Shown here one piece after another: positions 33,885-41,598 of a stretch of 64,000 nt of DNA. Every line of letters starts with the position of its first letter. The stretch's first letter is position 1. Source of the stretch: Chloroflexi bacterium bin20 (GTDB taxonomy: Bacteria > Chloroflexota > Anaerolineae > Aggregatilineales > Phototrophicaceae). The notes below the pieces were generated by a model that saw only the letters and a list, made by a program, of their open reading frames with translations, was not told the DNA's origin and did no database searches. The position numbers were made by a program, and so were the translations under genes. The DNA lies in NCBI GenBank assembly GCA_002238485.1, contig MPMG01000013.1, positions 1 to 64,000 of the forward strand, in the 5' to 3' direction.

Positions 33885-34889
33885 TTACTTTTGATAGCCG
33901 ATAGCCCGCGGAATGGCGCGGATGACATTTGCCACGCCGCCGGCGATCTTGCCCGTCTCGCGGATGGGCAGGATCTGCGTGCGCTGCCCGTCGGTCGGGT
34001 CGATCTCTTTGGCTTCGCGCAGTCCGCGATGCGCCAGATAGAAGAACAAGGCGATGCCACCCGCCGCCAGCGCCAGCGAAACAAAGATGACCAGAATGAA
34101 TCCCAGCAGCACAGTGAATTGGCTCGTGCCTTCAATCGTCTGGTTGGCGAAGTCGTCCGGCGGCATGACCAGCCCGAGTACTTCTTGAATGGGGATGATA
34201 AAGTCGCCGAAGCCATTGGCTGCAAAGTCGGCATTGGGCTCATGGGCGATCTGCAAGCTCAAGCCGTGGGGCAGCAGCGCCGCCGTGAACAGCACGATCG
34301 TGGTTAGGACCGCCAACGTCAATACCAGGAAGAGTTGCCCGGCATAAAAAGCCATCGTCTGCCATAAGCAGGAAAGGCTCATCAACAAGACGCCCAGTGT
34401 GCCCGGGATGCCGGCGATTGCGCCCAGGAAGAAACGCCAGCCGCCAAAAATGCCCAGCCAAACGAAGAACCATACAAAATTGATCAGCCAGCGCAGCAGC
34501 AAAAAGCCGAAATCCAGGTAGGGGAATTGCACCGGTTTGGGCGAGTCGTTGATGATGCGCCAAGCCATGTCCCAGCACCACTTGCCAGCGCGGAAGACAG
34601 GACCTTCTGTGCGCAGGGAGAAATCTGTTTCTGGCGCTTGCTCTTCTTCATGCGCATGCTCGCCGTGTTCGCTCATCTTGGGGTCGAATGCGCCGACGCC
34701 CCACATGAAGGTTGCCATGGAGACAAAAGCCGCCAGGACCAAACCCACCTGCGCGCCTTCGCTGGTTTCGGCATTCATCCACACAGGGTTCATATTTTGC
34801 AGAACCCGCGTTGCGTAGACGAAAGCCAGCGAGCCGATGAAGCCCACGATCATCGCTGGTATCGCCCGCGTCATTCCTGGTTTATCCAT
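33885..34889 (-). CDS. Membrane protein of unknown function in the cox operon
   Basis: 334 residues. I do not recognise the family. Two N-terminal helices (about 10-30 and 45-68) precede a His/Glu-rich loop (HGEHAHEEE, about 75-83). Four more helices follow, between about 125 and 300, and then a basic tail. It lies between the two subunit III genes, 15 bases upstream of ctaE, so it must be co-expressed with the oxidase. An accessory subunit or a copper-handling assembly factor is possible. The His-rich loop supports metal contact only weakly. Confidence 0.6.
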   Translation of the reverse strand: MDKPGMTRAIPAMIVGFIGSLAFVYATRVLQNMNPVWMNAETSEGAQVGLVLAAFVSMATFMWGVGAFDPKMSEHGEHAHEEEQAPETDFSLRTEGPVFRAGKWCWDMAWRIINDSPKPVQFPYLDFGFLLLRWLINFVWFFVWLGIFGGWRFFLGAIAGIPGTLGVLLMSLSCLWQTMAFYAGQLFLVLTLAVLTTIVLFTAALLPHGLSLQIAHEPNADFAANGFGDFIIPIQEVLGLVMPPDDFANQTIEGTSQFTVLLGFILVIFVSLALAAGGIALFFYLAHRGLREAKEIDPTDGQRTQILPIRETGKIAGGVANVIRAIPRAIGYQK

Positions 34890-34958
34890 CGTTTGTCGCT
34901 CCTATGCCGCAGACGCCAGCCGAATAGTCCAAAGCGTGTCCATGCGCCAGTCCATTTT

Positions 34959-35570
34959 TCAGCGCAGCCAATAGAGCACTACATAAAACAGAATCCAGGC
35001 GACTGTGACAAAATGCCACAGCTTGGCACTGCCTTCCACCGCCCAGCCGGCCGCCTCGCCGCCACGATATGCGCCTGCGACCGCTCGCCGATACACCGCC
35101 AGCATCACGCCCAAAATCGCCAGCGCATGCACAATGTGAAAACCGGTCATCAAGCGCATGGTTACGCCATATTGCGTGGCCAGCGCCGCTTCCGAAACCG
35201 CCGCAAACTCGCGCGCGATCAAAGCCATGAAGACGATTCCCAGCGCCAGCGCCAGCCGCCAGCATAGCGCAAAGACGTTCACTTCTGCGCCGCGAAAAGC
35301 TGCCAGGCCCCGCTGCACAAAAATTGTGCTGCACAACAGCGCCAAGGTTGCCAGGCTGGGCAGCAACGGCTCGAAAGGCGTCACGCCAAGGGGAGGCCAC
35401 TGCGCATAGCTGAAGCGCAACTGCCAGTTGACCACGATCAAGGCGAAGAACACCATGATCCAGCTGATCTGGAAGATGCTCATGCCCAGGCGGTTGTTTT
35501 TCAGACGCAGCGCTGCAGCACGCTGGTCGCGAGGTTTTGCCTTTTGCCCGTGGCTGATGCTGGTGCTCAT
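34959..35570 (-). CDS. Heme-copper oxidase subunit III-like protein
   Basis: 203 residues from the ATG at 35570 (GGTGGAG upstream; a GTG at 35582 is an alternative). Five membrane helices, with COX3-like TGFHIVHALAILGVM and a C-terminal KLWHFVTVAWILFYVVLYW. It is more diverged than the other subunit III. It follows ctaD after 17 bases. Two subunit III-type proteins may form a split or extended subunit, as in some caa3 operons of Chloroflexota. Confidence 0.75.
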   Translation of the reverse strand: MSTSISHGQKAKPRDQRAAALRLKNNRLGMSIFQISWIMVFFALIVVNWQLRFSYAQWPPLGVTPFEPLLPSLATLALLCSTIFVQRGLAAFRGAEVNVFALCWRLALALGIVFMALIAREFAAVSEAALATQYGVTMRLMTGFHIVHALAILGVMLAVYRRAVAGAYRGGEAAGWAVEGSAKLWHFVTVAWILFYVVLYWLR

Positions 35571-35587
35571 TGCGCGCTCCACCCTGG

Positions 35588-37276
35588 CTAGTGGCTGCCG
35601 CTGGCGGGTCTGCCATTGCGGAAGGTTTCATCGACAGCGTCCAGATAGGCAGTTGCCGCTTCGGTGCCATAGCCATAGGGGTCTTCGTAGGGAATGGGAT
35701 CGTCGATGAAATTGGTCACGGGCGGCGGAGAGGTCGTCGCCCATTCCAAGGTCAGCGCGCGCCAGGGATTTGCGCCGGCGATTGGTCCGCGGAAGTAAGA
35801 ACGAATGACATTGTAGACAACGATGAAAGTGGAGAAGCCCAGCACAAACGCCGCTATGCCGATTAGCTGATTCCACTGCGTGAAAGCCGGGTCATACACA
35901 GCCACGCGCCGCGGCATCCCCAGCATGCCCACGATATGCATAGGGAAGAAGGTGAACAGAAAACCAAAGTAGGTGAAGACGAAATGGATGCGCCCCAGCC
36001 GCTCGTTCATCATGCGCCCGGTGACCTTGGGAAACCAGTGATAAAGCGCCGCATAAATGGCGAAGACGCTGCCGCCAAAGAGCACGAAATGGAAGTGGCT
36101 GACGACAAAATAGGTGTCGTGCACATGAATGTCAAAGGGCAATGCCGCCAGCATGACGCCGGTGATGCCGCCGATCACAAACATGGAGAGGAAGCCCAAG
36201 GCGAAGAGCATGGCGCTGGTGAAGCGGATCTTGCCGCCCCAGATCGTGCCCAGCCAGCTGAACATTTTGATGCCCGTCGGCACGGCGATGATCATGGTGG
36301 TAATCATGAAAGGAATGCGCAACTCGGGCTGCAAGCTGGTGAACATGTGATGCGCCCACACGGTGAAGCCCACGAAGGCGATGCCCATGCTGGACAAGCC
36401 GACCATGCGATAGCCAAAAACCGGCTTGCGGCTGTGTATGGACAGCACTTCGGACAGCACGCCCATGCCCGGCAGCACCATGATGTAGACGGCGGGGTGG
36501 CTGTAGAACCAGAAGATATTCTGCCACAGCAGCACATCGCCACCGCCCGCGGCATCAAAGAAGGTCGTGCCAGCCACGCGGTCGAGCAGCAGCAGGGTCA
36601 GCGCGCCAGCCAGAAAGGGCGTCGCCATCACCGCGATGATGCTGGTAGCCAGCACCGCCCAGCACAGCAGGGGCATGCGCCACAGTGTCATGCCTTCCGG
36701 GCGCATATTCAAAATCGTGACGATGAAATTGATCGAGCCCATGATGGACGAGATGCCCAGCAGATGCGCGCCCAATGCCCAAAGCGTCTGCCCATCGCCA
36801 CTGAAAAGCGTCGACAGCGGCGGGTAGGATGTCCAGCCCGCTTCGGCCGGCGTTACGAAATAACCCATCAAAATGATGATAGCGGCTGGCGGTATCAGCC
36901 AAAAAGCAAAGGCGTTTAACCAGGGGAATGCCATGTCTTTCGCGCCCAGCTGCAGCGGCACCACAAAGTTGCCAAATGCCGCCCACATGGGGATGATGAA
37001 CAGGAAGATCATCACCGTCCCGTGCATGGTGAAGAGGCTGTTGTAGGCAGAGCCCGACGCCATCAGATCCAGCGCTGGCGTCAGCAGCTCCAGCCGGATG
37101 CCCATGGCCATGGCGCCGCCCACCAAGAAGAACAGGAATGAGCTGACGCCATATTGCACGCCGATGATCTTGTGATCGACGCTCCAACGCAGGTATTCGC
37201 CAAGTGCCGGGCGACTTACCGCTTCGTCCGCCTGACTGTTTCCTTGTGCCCCGATCGGGACAGCAATGGTTGCCAT
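35588..37276 (-). CDS. ctaD: Cytochrome c oxidase subunit I, A2 type
   Basis: 562 residues. Ligands are visible: heme a His85 (MHGTV) and His396, CuB His260, His309 and His310 (WAHHMFTS), and heme a3 His394 (SHFHF). His260 and Tyr264 (YSHPAVY) form the cross-linked pair. The YS pair at 258-259 replaces the Glu of A1 enzymes, so this is an A2-type oxidase. It reduces O2 to water and pumps protons. It follows ctaC after 20 bases. Confidence 0.95.
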   Translation of the reverse strand: MATIAVPIGAQGNSQADEAVSRPALGEYLRWSVDHKIIGVQYGVSSFLFFLVGGAMAMGIRLELLTPALDLMASGSAYNSLFTMHGTVMIFLFIIPMWAAFGNFVVPLQLGAKDMAFPWLNAFAFWLIPPAAIIILMGYFVTPAEAGWTSYPPLSTLFSGDGQTLWALGAHLLGISSIMGSINFIVTILNMRPEGMTLWRMPLLCWAVLATSIIAVMATPFLAGALTLLLLDRVAGTTFFDAAGGGDVLLWQNIFWFYSHPAVYIMVLPGMGVLSEVLSIHSRKPVFGYRMVGLSSMGIAFVGFTVWAHHMFTSLQPELRIPFMITTMIIAVPTGIKMFSWLGTIWGGKIRFTSAMLFALGFLSMFVIGGITGVMLAALPFDIHVHDTYFVVSHFHFVLFGGSVFAIYAALYHWFPKVTGRMMNERLGRIHFVFTYFGFLFTFFPMHIVGMLGMPRRVAVYDPAFTQWNQLIGIAAFVLGFSTFIVVYNVIRSYFRGPIAGANPWRALTLEWATTSPPPVTNFIDDPIPYEDPYGYGTEAATAYLDAVDETFRNGRPASGSH

Positions 37277-37296
37277 GGTTAGTCCTCGTCTGGTGC

Positions 37297-38577
37297 TTAG
37301 CTGCTGTCTGTTTCTGCTTCATCACCTTGTCCAAAGGTGATATCGACCTCAAGCCCAAAAGCGGTTTCGATAGCGGCTGGGATGGCGACGGTCTGGTTTT
37401 CGATATCGCAATCGCTCTGCTCGCCCTGCGTGCACAAATAGGCGGCAATGGCATAAAGCTGCTCGGCGCTCATGGCATTGGCATCGGTCTGGTCGGGCCC
37501 AAAAGCAGCCATCTGTTCGGTATAGCCGGGCACAACAAATGCCTGCGAATTCCAGACGGAAAGTACGATGTATTCTTCTGCTGATTGGCCTGGCACGCGT
37601 TCGCCAGCGCGGTCGGCGATGCCATTCAGCGAGGGACCGGTGCTGCTGGTCCAACCCAGGCTGTCCAAGGTATGGCAGCTATTGCAGATGTATTCCTGGA
37701 TGAGGATCTCGCCGCGCAGCACGGGGTCGGCGGGGGGATTCAGGATGGCATAGATGGCTGGTTCATAGAATTGCTGCAAGAACTGACTTTCGTCCTCGTA
37801 GACGATGACTTCGCCGGTCATGCGTCCGTGGCCATCGCCGCATAGCTCTGCGCAGACGATCGGGTAGGATGCCGGATAGGTCTCGTCTTCGACGCGCACG
37901 GGTGTAAAGCGGATTTCGGTGGGACGTCCGCCAGTGGCCGGGTTGCCCGGCAGCAGATCTTGCTTGACGCGCATCGCTGGCGCCCAGTAGGAATGGATGA
38001 CATCCTGCGTGCGCAACTCCAGCTCGATATTCTGCCCGATGTAGGTGTGCAGTTTGTTGCCGCTGTTGATGACGATCTGCGCGCCCTTGGGGTCGATCTG
38101 CCCGGTCTGATAGGTATGCGTCCAGGCATAACGCGCGCCGTTGACATTGATTTTGACTTCAGCGCCATCGACCATGTTGACGGCGGCTTTGGGCTCAGTA
38201 TTCTGCATCCAAACATTGAAGCTGAGCACAGCCAGGAAAACGACCACGCCGGCTGGGATGATCGTCCAGACGATCTCCAGTAGCGCGTTGCCATGATAGG
38301 TGGGACCATCGCTTTGGTCGCCGTTCTTCGCGCGGAAGAAGATGACCGAAATCAACAGCATGCCTTGAATCAGGAAAAAGACGATGCCGCCGATGATGAC
38401 CAGTACATAGAAGAGCTCGTCGACGCTCTTGGATTCGGCGGAGGCTTGCGGTGGCAGCACCACTGGCACAAAGCTGGTGAACCAGTTGATGCCGATAACG
38501 CTCACCAGCAGAAAGATGGCGGCCACCACCACCGCGGCAGGGCTGATTGACGGACTACGATTGCGGTTGTTGTTCAT
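37297..38577 (-). CDS. ctaC: Cytochrome c oxidase subunit II fused to cytochrome c (caa3)
   Basis: 426 residues. Two N-terminal helices (about 12-35 and 54-80, with a further hydrophobic run at 103-122) are followed by the CuA domain: His195, Cys242, Glu244, Cys246, His250 and Met253. A cytochrome c domain follows, with CNSCH (298-302) and likely axial Met356. The fusion marks a caa3-type oxidase that takes electrons directly through its own heme c. First gene of the operon, with a promoter about 65 bases upstream. Confidence 0.95.
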   Translation of the reverse strand: MNNNRNRSPSISPAAVVVAAIFLLVSVIGINWFTSFVPVVLPPQASAESKSVDELFYVLVIIGGIVFFLIQGMLLISVIFFRAKNGDQSDGPTYHGNALLEIVWTIIPAGVVVFLAVLSFNVWMQNTEPKAAVNMVDGAEVKINVNGARYAWTHTYQTGQIDPKGAQIVINSGNKLHTYIGQNIELELRTQDVIHSYWAPAMRVKQDLLPGNPATGGRPTEIRFTPVRVEDETYPASYPIVCAELCGDGHGRMTGEVIVYEDESQFLQQFYEPAIYAILNPPADPVLRGEILIQEYICNSCHTLDSLGWTSSTGPSLNGIADRAGERVPGQSAEEYIVLSVWNSQAFVVPGYTEQMAAFGPDQTDANAMSAEQLYAIAAYLCTQGEQSDCDIENQTVAIPAAIETAFGLEVDITFGQGDEAETDSS

Positions 38578-38642
38578 CTGCGAGACTCACCTGCCATTCT
38601 GCGCCGCCAAAATCGCCAATCGTCGCGGCGGCTGCGGGTCAG

Positions 38643-38670
38643 ATTATGCCGCTTGTACTATTGTTCACAA
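38643..38670 (-). promoter_or_regulatory. Candidate promoter of the oxidase operon
   Basis: On the minus strand: TTGTGA (38670-38665), a 16-base spacer, CATAAT (38648-38643). The region also holds an inverted repeat CTTGT-N10-ACAAG (38652-38671) that could be a regulator site. The leader to ctaC is about 60 bases. Confidence 0.4.
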
Positions 38671-38757
38671 GTGTAGACGAAAGCCGCTCTCATTTCAAGT
38701 TCCTGTCTGTCGCGAATTGCGTTATGCTTGCCCCGGGCGAACAGTCAAAGATGGCGA

Positions 38758-39129
38758 ATGATGAAGGCAACTGAGCGCGCAGTCGAAGCCCCGCAATGGC
38801 TGACAGCCAGCATCAATATAGCCTTGGCTGCGGTTGTGTTAGTGCTCGGCGTCGTGACCTTCTTCGCCACGTTGGAGTTGGCGCTGCTGGCCGGCGCGCA
38901 GGTGATCGTCAGCACAAACGACAGCCCCGTGCAGGGAAGTTATGCGCTGGGCACGTTGCGCAATCTGTGGTTGATCGGCGGCGGCGCAGTGACGATGGCA
39001 TTTGTTATCTTCACGCTGGACTACTTCTTCAAACATTGGCGGCAAGCTGGCGCGCGGCGCATCTTCTTGCGCATGCTGGCTGTGGAGCTGGCGGTCATCG
39101 GCGCGACGGTGGTGATGGGACTCGTATGA
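38758..39129 (+). CDS. Small three-helix membrane protein, unknown function
   Basis: 123 residues (tandem ATG at 38758/38761). It has three hydrophobic segments (about 16-45, 68-90 and 102-120), the second followed by a basic KHWRQAGARR stretch. The family is not recognised. It is divergent from the oxidase operon. Its stop codon overlaps the start of the DNA methyltransferase as ATGA (39126-39129), so the restriction-modification genes are translationally coupled to it. Confidence 0.6.
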   Translation: MMKATERAVEAPQWLTASINIALAAVVLVLGVVTFFATLELALLAGAQVIVSTNDSPVQGSYALGTLRNLWLIGGGAVTMAFVIFTLDYFFKHWRQAGARRIFLRMLAVELAVIGATVVMGLV

Positions 39130-40727
39130 CACTGCTCAAATGGACTGAGAATGATTCCGAGAATCTTCTTACCATTGCCGAGGCGAGTCGCTGGGCATCG
39201 AGCCGCTACGAGCGACCTGTATCGCGGTCAAATATCACTTATCTGGTGACTTACGGCCGCGTCCGCAGTGTGATACGCAATGGCAGCATCATGGTCGACC
39301 GGGACCAGCTGCAGCGCTATTACGATGAAGAAATGGCCGCACAGCGAGAAGCGTACAAGCAGCTGGAAGCGGACATCAACCGGCGTCTGGCATTTACAGA
39401 GTATTCCGAAAAAGAGCGAACCAAGCATGTGCATCGGCTGCACCCCTACAAGGGTAAATTCATTCCACAGTTGGTCGAATACTTCTTGGATGATCACATC
39501 GACGAATACAAGAGTGCGGTTTACTTTAAGCCTGGCGATATGGTGCTCGATCCTTTTTGCGGTAGCGGCACGACACTCGTACAAGCCGCAGAACTTGGCA
39601 TTCACGCGGTCGGAATCGATGTTTCGGCTTTCAACACCATGATTTCCAATACCAAAGTACGCCGTCATGACAATCTTGCGCTCGTCGAGCACATTCGCGA
39701 GATAAGCCGCGCGCTCATGCAGTATTACGAGAATGAGGGCTTTCGGGAGTTTGATAATGAACTGGCAGCGGCGCTGTCCGAATTTAATGCAACTCGCTTT
39801 CCCTCACCGACTTTTAAGCTGCGCGCGCGACAAAAAGACTTCAATGCCAACGCGTATGGCGCGGAGCAGTCAGGCATTTTCGCCGAAACATTTCAGGCAT
39901 TGGTAGCCAAGTACGGCATCAACCTGGAGAGCGCAGGCTCGGCTTTCTTGGATAAGTGGTATCTTCCGTCTGTGCGTGCCGAGCTTGAGTTGCTTTCAGC
40001 GCAGATCAAGCGAATCGCAGATCATGCAATGCGCGAAACATTGTGCGTAATCCTTTCGCGTACCATCCGCTCGGCGCGGGCAACGACTCATCTGGATCTG
40101 GCCACGCTGAAAGAACCGATGCGCTCGACATACTACTGCCGAAAGCATTTGAAAATCTGCAAACCGCTCTTCACCCTGACTGAGTGGTGGGCGAGATATG
40201 CTGACGACGCGGTGCGACGATTCGTCGAATTCGACAAGATACGCACGGATACTTACCAGATAGCTCTAACCGGCGATTCCCGTTCGTTGCCACTTGACAA
40301 GCTGCTGGCGCTCAAGCAGCCCGCGCTTGTCGAGATTTTCCGCAAACAAAAGATCAGCGGCATTTTTACGAGTCCGCCTTATGTCGGTATGATCAACTAT
40401 CATGAACAGCACGCTTATGCCTACGAATTGCTGGGCATTGAGCGCCGCGATGACAAAGAGATTGGTCCGCTTTTCAAAGGAAAGGGCAAGGCGGCGCGCG
40501 CCTCGTATGTTGAAGGCGTTTCCGATGTCTTGCGACATTGTCAAAAATACTTGAAGAAGGACTGCCATGTCTTTCTCGTCGCGAACGACAAGCACAATCT
40601 GTATCCCGACATTGCTGAGCGCGCGGACATGAAAATCGTGAGCCAGTTCAAGCGCCCGGTGCTGCGCAGGTCAGAGGTCGACAAGTCGCCATATTCAGAA
40701 TCCATTTTTCATTTGCGGCGCAAGTGA
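39126..40727 (+). CDS. Type II DNA methyltransferase with N-terminal HTH
   Basis: 533 residues from the ATG at 39126; reading further upstream runs out of frame through the previous gene. Residues about 14-65 look like a helix-turn-helix/excisionase-like module (LTIAEASRW, then SVIRNGSIMVDRD). The SAM motif I is LDPFCGSGTT (141-150) and the catalytic motif IV is TSPPYV (415-420). The long middle part (about 190-410) is likely the target recognition region. SPPY favours N4-cytosine methylation. The adjacent TdeIII-family nuclease completes a restriction-modification pair, and the GC content is lower than in the flanking genes. Confidence 0.85.
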   Translation: MTLLKWTENDSENLLTIAEASRWASSRYERPVSRSNITYLVTYGRVRSVIRNGSIMVDRDQLQRYYDEEMAAQREAYKQLEADINRRLAFTEYSEKERTKHVHRLHPYKGKFIPQLVEYFLDDHIDEYKSAVYFKPGDMVLDPFCGSGTTLVQAAELGIHAVGIDVSAFNTMISNTKVRRHDNLALVEHIREISRALMQYYENEGFREFDNELAAALSEFNATRFPSPTFKLRARQKDFNANAYGAEQSGIFAETFQALVAKYGINLESAGSAFLDKWYLPSVRAELELLSAQIKRIADHAMRETLCVILSRTIRSARATTHLDLATLKEPMRSTYYCRKHLKICKPLFTLTEWWARYADDAVRRFVEFDKIRTDTYQIALTGDSRSLPLDKLLALKQPALVEIFRKQKISGIFTSPPYVGMINYHEQHAYAYELLGIERRDDKEIGPLFKGKGKAARASYVEGVSDVLRHCQKYLKKDCHVFLVANDKHNLYPDIAERADMKIVSQFKRPVLRRSEVDKSPYSESIFHLRRK

Positions 40728-41590
40728 GTCAGCCAGGACGAGTGCAGAATATGGCGGCATTATCAGAGCTAACGCGCACATTAATCAGCGCGCATCTTGA
40801 AGTATTTGTCGAGAACCTCGTCAATGATTATAGAAACCGCGCTGTCGAACCGATGGTAACCCCTGCGGGCTATTTATCACGCACTGATGCGAAAGGCAGT
40901 CTCAAACCGTTTCACGCGGCGATTGTGCCCAGCGAAGTCTTGCGCATCAGCGCCTTTGAGCGAGGCTTGGTCACGAGATTGGGTTCCAGCTTGGAACAAT
41001 GCGCTTTGCTTATCGCTCGTCAGCGTTATCCAGAGGCACAGCGCGGTTACGAATTGAGCGGCGATATTAGTACCAATGCGCTGGCGGAAATCGACCGACA
41101 ATTAGATGCATTTGAACGGGTGAATTCGGACGGCAAGCGCCGGCCTGCGCTGAATGACATGGTAGATGCTGTGTTGCGTGTGAACTCCGGTGGACCCACG
41201 GCCGAGCGCCGGAAGAAGGTAGACCTGTTCCTGCGCTCGTCCTCAGGCAGCGAATATTATTTTGAAATGAAGTCGCCCAAACCAAACAAAGACCAATGCG
41301 CGCGAATCACGCAAGGCATTTTGCAGGTTCACGCTCTGCGCCAACAAGCGCGACCAAAGGTCAGATCTTACCTGGCTTTTCCTTATAATCCCTATGGCAA
41401 CTCAAGAGCAGATTACAACTGGTCATATCCTAAGAACTACTTGCCTTTTGATGAAGCTGTGCTCGTCGGCGACGAGTTTTGGACGCTGCTAGGCGGTCCG
41501 GGCGCATACGAAGAGCTTCTTGAGATTTATCACTATGTCGGGCGCGTCAAAGGGAAGTTCATCGCCGAAGCGCTGGCCTTTGGCAACTAG
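40724..41590 (+). CDS. TdeIII family type II restriction endonuclease
   Basis: 288 residues from a GTG overlapping the methyltransferase stop (GTGA); an ATG at 40751 is the alternative. It resembles the TdeIII family, whose founding member recognises, as I recall, GGNCC. The probable PD-(D/E)xK site is Asp167 with Glu181-Met-Lys183 (VDLFLRS, then YFEMKSPKPNKDQ). It cleaves DNA left unprotected by the partner methyltransferase. It is convergent with the penicillin-binding protein gene, 8 bases apart. Confidence 0.8.
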   Translation: MSQPGRVQNMAALSELTRTLISAHLEVFVENLVNDYRNRAVEPMVTPAGYLSRTDAKGSLKPFHAAIVPSEVLRISAFERGLVTRLGSSLEQCALLIARQRYPEAQRGYELSGDISTNALAEIDRQLDAFERVNSDGKRRPALNDMVDAVLRVNSGGPTAERRKKVDLFLRSSSGSEYYFEMKSPKPNKDQCARITQGILQVHALRQQARPKVRSYLAFPYNPYGNSRADYNWSYPKNYLPFDEAVLVGDEFWTLLGGPGAYEELLEIYHYVGRVKGKFIAEALAFGN

Positions 41591-41598
41591 GCTCGATC

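Noticed and set aside
35936..36919. A 327-residue open frame on the plus strand
   Set aside because: It is antisense to ctaD. The His/Glu-rich translation is the complement of membrane helix codons.
39126..41590. A BREX or Type I system around the methyltransferase
   Set aside because: There is no PglZ, BrxC, HsdR or specificity subunit nearby, and the partner is a TdeIII-like nuclease.
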